Positions 62,301 to 64,000 of a stretch of DNA of 64,000 bases are shown here, piece after piece. The notes beneath the pieces were generated by a model. It was not told the DNA's origin. It saw only the letters and a list, made by a program, of their open reading frames with translations, and ran no database searches. The stretch comes from Deltaproteobacteria bacterium (lineage in GTDB: Bacteria > Myxococcota_A > UBA9042 > DTJE01). Position 1 is the first letter of the stretch. Each line of letters opens with the position of its first letter. Made by a program: the position numbers and the translations under genes. The DNA is taken from NCBI GenBank assembly GCA_029547805.1, contig JAKPOP010000010.1:521675-585674 (forward strand), in the 5' to 3' direction.

Positions 62301-63660
62301 TGCCCTGAAGATCCAGAGGGAGTTCTTCACGGTGGGGGTCTCCCTGTTCCTGGTTCCCTCGCCGGGCGCCAACACCGAGGGGCTTCCCCTGGAGGAGCGG
62401 CCCGCATGGCACGGATTCGCGCGAGCCTTCGAGGGGGTCCTGTCCTCGCGGTACACGAACTTCCGGGACGAGTTGCGGGTGATCCTGGTCCCGAACGCCC
62501 CTGGCGACGAACACACCGAGTCCACCTGTCCCAATGGCTACCGCGTCTTGATCCATGGTCTCTTTTCGGACGAGAGGGCCTCCCGTGGCCTCGGACAGGT
62601 GCTGTACGCGGACGTGCTGGGCGACCTCCTCCGGCAGACGCTCCGGCGGCTGGAGCGTTGCGACTGCGACGATGGGTGTTCCGCGTGTTGTGGTGGGCTT
62701 GGAACCATTCCCGTCCACCTCCTCCCCCACCAGGGGTTCGAGCCCCAGGATGCCGTCAGCCGGAAGGGAGCCTACCTGCTGACCTGCGCGGCGCTGGGCA
62801 AGAAGCCGGACTGGAGGCGCTTCTACGAGGGGCAGCGACGACGCCGGCAACTGGGGGGAGACGAGGAGGGCCCCTCGGCCACCGATGCCGACATGCAGCG
62901 GCTGCTGGACGAGGTCCTGGGCCTGCCCGACGAGAAGGGTGTCATGCGGGGAGGACTGTGGCAGGAACTGTTCGGAGCCCCCCCGCACCCTTCCGCGGAG
63001 GCCGGAACCCCATCGACCGAGGCTCCCGGTTCCACCGCATGGATGGTGCTCCGAACGTCCTTCCTCGCTCCCGCTCAATGGAGCTCCACCCTGCCGGACA
63101 ACGCAGTTGGGGTGTACCTTCCCGGGTCCAATCAGGTCGAGGTCCGTCCCGGCGAATCCGAGGACACCGTGCGAGAGACGCTGGTTCACGAGTACTGCCA
63201 CAACTGGCAATTCCAGTCTCGGGAATTCGATCTGGCGCGCCTCCGGGAGTCCCGAGAGGCCTCCCAGTTCTTCCAGGGCAAGCTGGTGATCGAGGGCCAT
63301 GCCACCTGGGCGGACCACCAGTTCCGGTTCTCCAGGGGCCTGGGTGCCTCCTATACCCGAGGCAACGATAGACGGCCCTGGAACGAGTACAAGGTCGGCT
63401 ATCTCCTCTTCGAGGGTCTCGAGAAGGCCGTGGGCCAGCAGGGACTGTTTGCGTGGATCCGCCCGCTTCCGCCCGACGGATCTCCCCCGGTGATTCGTTC
63501 CCGAAATCCCCGGCTGAAGCCAGGTTTCACCCTGACCGACCTCCTGAAGGCCCTGGACCTCTATCAGGTGGCCCGAAGCGGGCGCTACACCAGCTTTGAC
63601 GTTCCCGAGGACTCGGGAGCATCGGGTCCGGATCCCGCTTCCGACGGAGGTCCGGGGTGA
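59362..63660 (+). CDS. Membrane pseudo-helicase (DUF1998/MrfA-like) with HExxH metallopeptidase domain
   Basis: A 1432-residue protein. Four hydrophobic segments lie at about 30-53, 93-117, 136-158 and 166-192. A superfamily-2 helicase-like region follows: a Q-motif-like SFDQAC, motif I GWPGSGRTT (308-316) with Arg at the usual Lys (R314), motif II IDHPD (434-438) in place of DEVH, and LLPH (471-474) in place of the SAT motif. Motif VI is also lost (CLRPAL near 635-640). An intact DUF1998-type Cys cluster follows at C1100, C1102, C1106 and C1109, as in MrfA, Hrq1 and DISARM DrmB. The C-terminus has HEYCH at 1276-1280 and the later Glu at 1311 (IEGHA), resembling DA1-like zinc peptidases. GTG at 59362 overlaps the upstream stop. 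Confidence 0.8.
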   Translation: MSEEVPISEARSSAEPARESTEARLRRRFAWKVGLAVAGLVVLALGGLLALLFLLNVKAVFRYLDLDHVTAWLRDVLPEGWGPEDGFELVVATLLNLAVFVLSLVIALFSGLLAGRQGARQGEFSPFRASVISLTRNSGWAGLWILLAGVLVGVLGSVFLLQYAAFPFLFQILPGLSGIAMALVALGLATMIRLEYLLPPRRDPEVPAGPDEDEEKARLTGRELLERLRSSPIYRRQVLFDRWLPGEVRTYEEGDGLGPLLERFPRMRGILAHTGIRRLSFDQACAMREILQSEAGRGSRSIDYVLVGWPGSGRTTLANLLSLGAVLHREGAMYCISAESPGHSLDPDASGQKKADRGTRHPSLQLGQWLKAAGLLTQVRVQHAYDDPGSPRDLRLGERPDMIFTDVRMLSDAVLKRVGGDGRELIARLRYVVIDHPDRLPRADLIRLRLAIARLRMTAEMFGRAPTFILLLPHLNNAMELAKFLLNNEDVPFHKFASWPDPAHLVGWMPPLELLDPEEQERPVLTRARFVEEAIALMSEIGYISNRLREQEGKKDLRVAVVDAKPLLGPEAREFIRMRIPELLARDLPPDRREQEIHLDWTYLGSREIALDRRAHYDLIVVMGVGGNPAHLLSCLRPALASEGAIFLVGDSSPEDQETLWTIMDENWTPSRVLERLEIPSFLIPDHSDAVIAHEMAMLFEDFYLRPLPGDRLLEVFPSGITKILLADWQRMRRIEEVSVFVQTRPGLRPSIRPYWRRQDPTFSGEQFAVPWGCSTRRLLQVRDETAHTRARRRPHLDPAVDHDRVFIDLFPRAMRRYPPATVMVSNVRRWELSREDQEKQQRTAVIEGEISFSQPEESVAIRVDRRKPRFDSRLLGECPLDPDQPPRFSEEVQRELRKNAIFPFLRPLGGEESLPEIPYGLMLVDSLALPGVGGAATPDMLVRGGIWQCRIQETLRDLVRTDDRLVEEPAQVIHEDLPHALKIQREFFTVGVSLFLVPSPGANTEGLPLEERPAWHGFARAFEGVLSSRYTNFRDELRVILVPNAPGDEHTESTCPNGYRVLIHGLFSDERASRGLGQVLYADVLGDLLRQTLRRLERCDCDDGCSACCGGLGTIPVHLLPHQGFEPQDAVSRKGAYLLTCAALGKKPDWRRFYEGQRRRRQLGGDEEGPSATDADMQRLLDEVLGLPDEKGVMRGGLWQELFGAPPHPSAEAGTPSTEAPGSTAWMVLRTSFLAPAQWSSTLPDNAVGVYLPGSNQVEVRPGESEDTVRETLVHEYCHNWQFQSREFDLARLRESREASQFFQGKLVIEGHATWADHQFRFSRGLGASYTRGNDRRPWNEYKVGYLLFEGLEKAVGQQGLFAWIRPLPPDGSPPVIRSRNPRLKPGFTLTDLLKALDLYQVARSGRYTSFDVPEDSGASGPDPASDGGPG

Positions 63661-63672
63661 CCCGCCGGCGAA

Positions 63673-64000
63673 TCAGCAGGCGCCAATGACGTGGGTGCCG
63701 CCGCGGCCCTGGAGGGCGGCCTCCAGGGTCTCGGGATTCGTGATGATGGCCCGCTTGCCGCCCCGCTCCAGGAACTCGCAGACCGCCAGCACCTTCGGCC
63801 CCATGCTGCCCGCCGGGAACTCCCCCTGGCGGTAGAGGTCCATCAGGTTCTCGGAGGTGATCGCCGAGAGGGCCTCCTGGTCCGGCTTGCCGTAGTGCAC
63901 GAAGACCTGGGGCACCTCGGTCAGGATGATGAAGATGTCGGCGCCAATCTGGTTCGCCAGCAGGGACGACGAGAGGTCCTTGTCGATCACCGCCTCGATG
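63673..64000 (-). CDS. arcC: Carbamate kinase, partial (N-terminus beyond window)
   Basis: The last 109 residues of carbamate kinase, which makes ATP from carbamoyl phosphate and ADP in arginine or purine catabolism. The fragment begins IEAVIDKDLSSSLLA and contains GADIFIILTEVPQVFVHYGKP, followed by EFPAGSMGPKV; both stretches are diagnostic. The frame is open at base 64000, so the start lies outside. An internal GTG near 63990 is not the real start. It converges with the candidate four-gene system. Confidence 0.92.
   Translation of the reverse strand, partial: IEAVIDKDLSSSLLANQIGADIFIILTEVPQVFVHYGKPDQEALSAITSENLMDLYRQGEFPAGSMGPKVLAVCEFLERGGKRAIITNPETLEAALQGRGGTHVIGAC

Noticed and set aside
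59362-63660. Calling the last protein a DISARM helicase (DrmA/DrmB).
   Set aside because: It lacks active motifs, has membrane helices and a peptidase, and no methyltransferase or phospholipase D gene is nearby.

Overview
The window comes from a GC-rich bacterium with strong G/C bias at third codon positions, ATG or GTG starts behind GGAGG-type ribosome sites, and recognisable sigma-70-like promoters (TTGACN, 17 bases, TANNNT). Six long Cys-rich lipoproteins with Asp/Pro-rich linkers and MopE-type motifs, an octaheme cytochrome, partial complex I genes and B12-dependent lysine aminomutase genes point to a Myxococcota/Deltaproteobacteria-like lineage, probably anaerobic or facultative and able to ferment amino acids. 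That placement is inference; no rRNA gene is present. I saw no tRNA, rRNA, CRISPR array, transposase or phage gene.

Layout. 1-3659: an MscS-type channel (cut by the left edge) diverging from a GH84 beta-N-acetylglucosaminidase lipoprotein. 3721-6872: gatE-gatD, the archaeal-type Glu-tRNA(Gln) amidotransferase, overlapping by 4 bases. 6876-9849 (minus): ffh - HEAT-repeat protein - dapA, a tightly overlapped operon. 10197-12161: a membrane-anchored protein with a phosphonate-type periplasmic binding domain, behind a strongly structured leader. 12180-13925 (minus): Cys-rich lipoprotein. 14271-19651: nuoA-nuoCD-nuoG-nuoH-nuoI with nuoB, E, F and J-N absent. 19771-24798: giant Cys-rich lipoprotein. 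24826-28783 (minus): octaheme HAO-like cytochrome, an unusual lower-GC gap, and a CLC channel with CBS domains. 29004-32931: divergent KamA-like radical SAM enzyme, then a glycosyltransferase/ChbG-like deacetylase pair. 33050-45143: surface block of Cys-rich lipoproteins, one with lamin-tail, PKD and beta-helix regions, plus an outer-membrane barrel. 45213-49858: YdcH-like protein, HU, a lysine aminomutase operon (kamB-like, kamD, kamE) and a small Cys-containing protein. 49873-51090 (minus): SCP2-type thiolase. 51234-63660: a four-gene operon. 63673-64000 (minus): the end of a carbamate kinase gene.

The most interesting region is 51234-63660. It encodes a membrane-anchored vWA protein, a bacterial tubulin-like GTPase, a two-TM coiled-coil protein of unknown family, and a 1432-residue membrane protein. 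That last protein looks like a DUF1998/MrfA-type helicase with ruined ATPase motifs, an intact Cys cluster and a C-terminal HExxH metallopeptidase-like domain. One promoter precedes the first gene and spacing is tight throughout, so these four probably form one envelope-spanning machine. I know of no described system with this composition.

Metabolic threads: kamDE and a KamA-like enzyme suggest lysine fermentation, carbamate kinase suggests arginine catabolism or ATP from carbamoyl phosphate, and the thiolase may act in acyl-CoA steps. The Cys-rich lipoproteins and barrel imply heavy investment in the outer surface.
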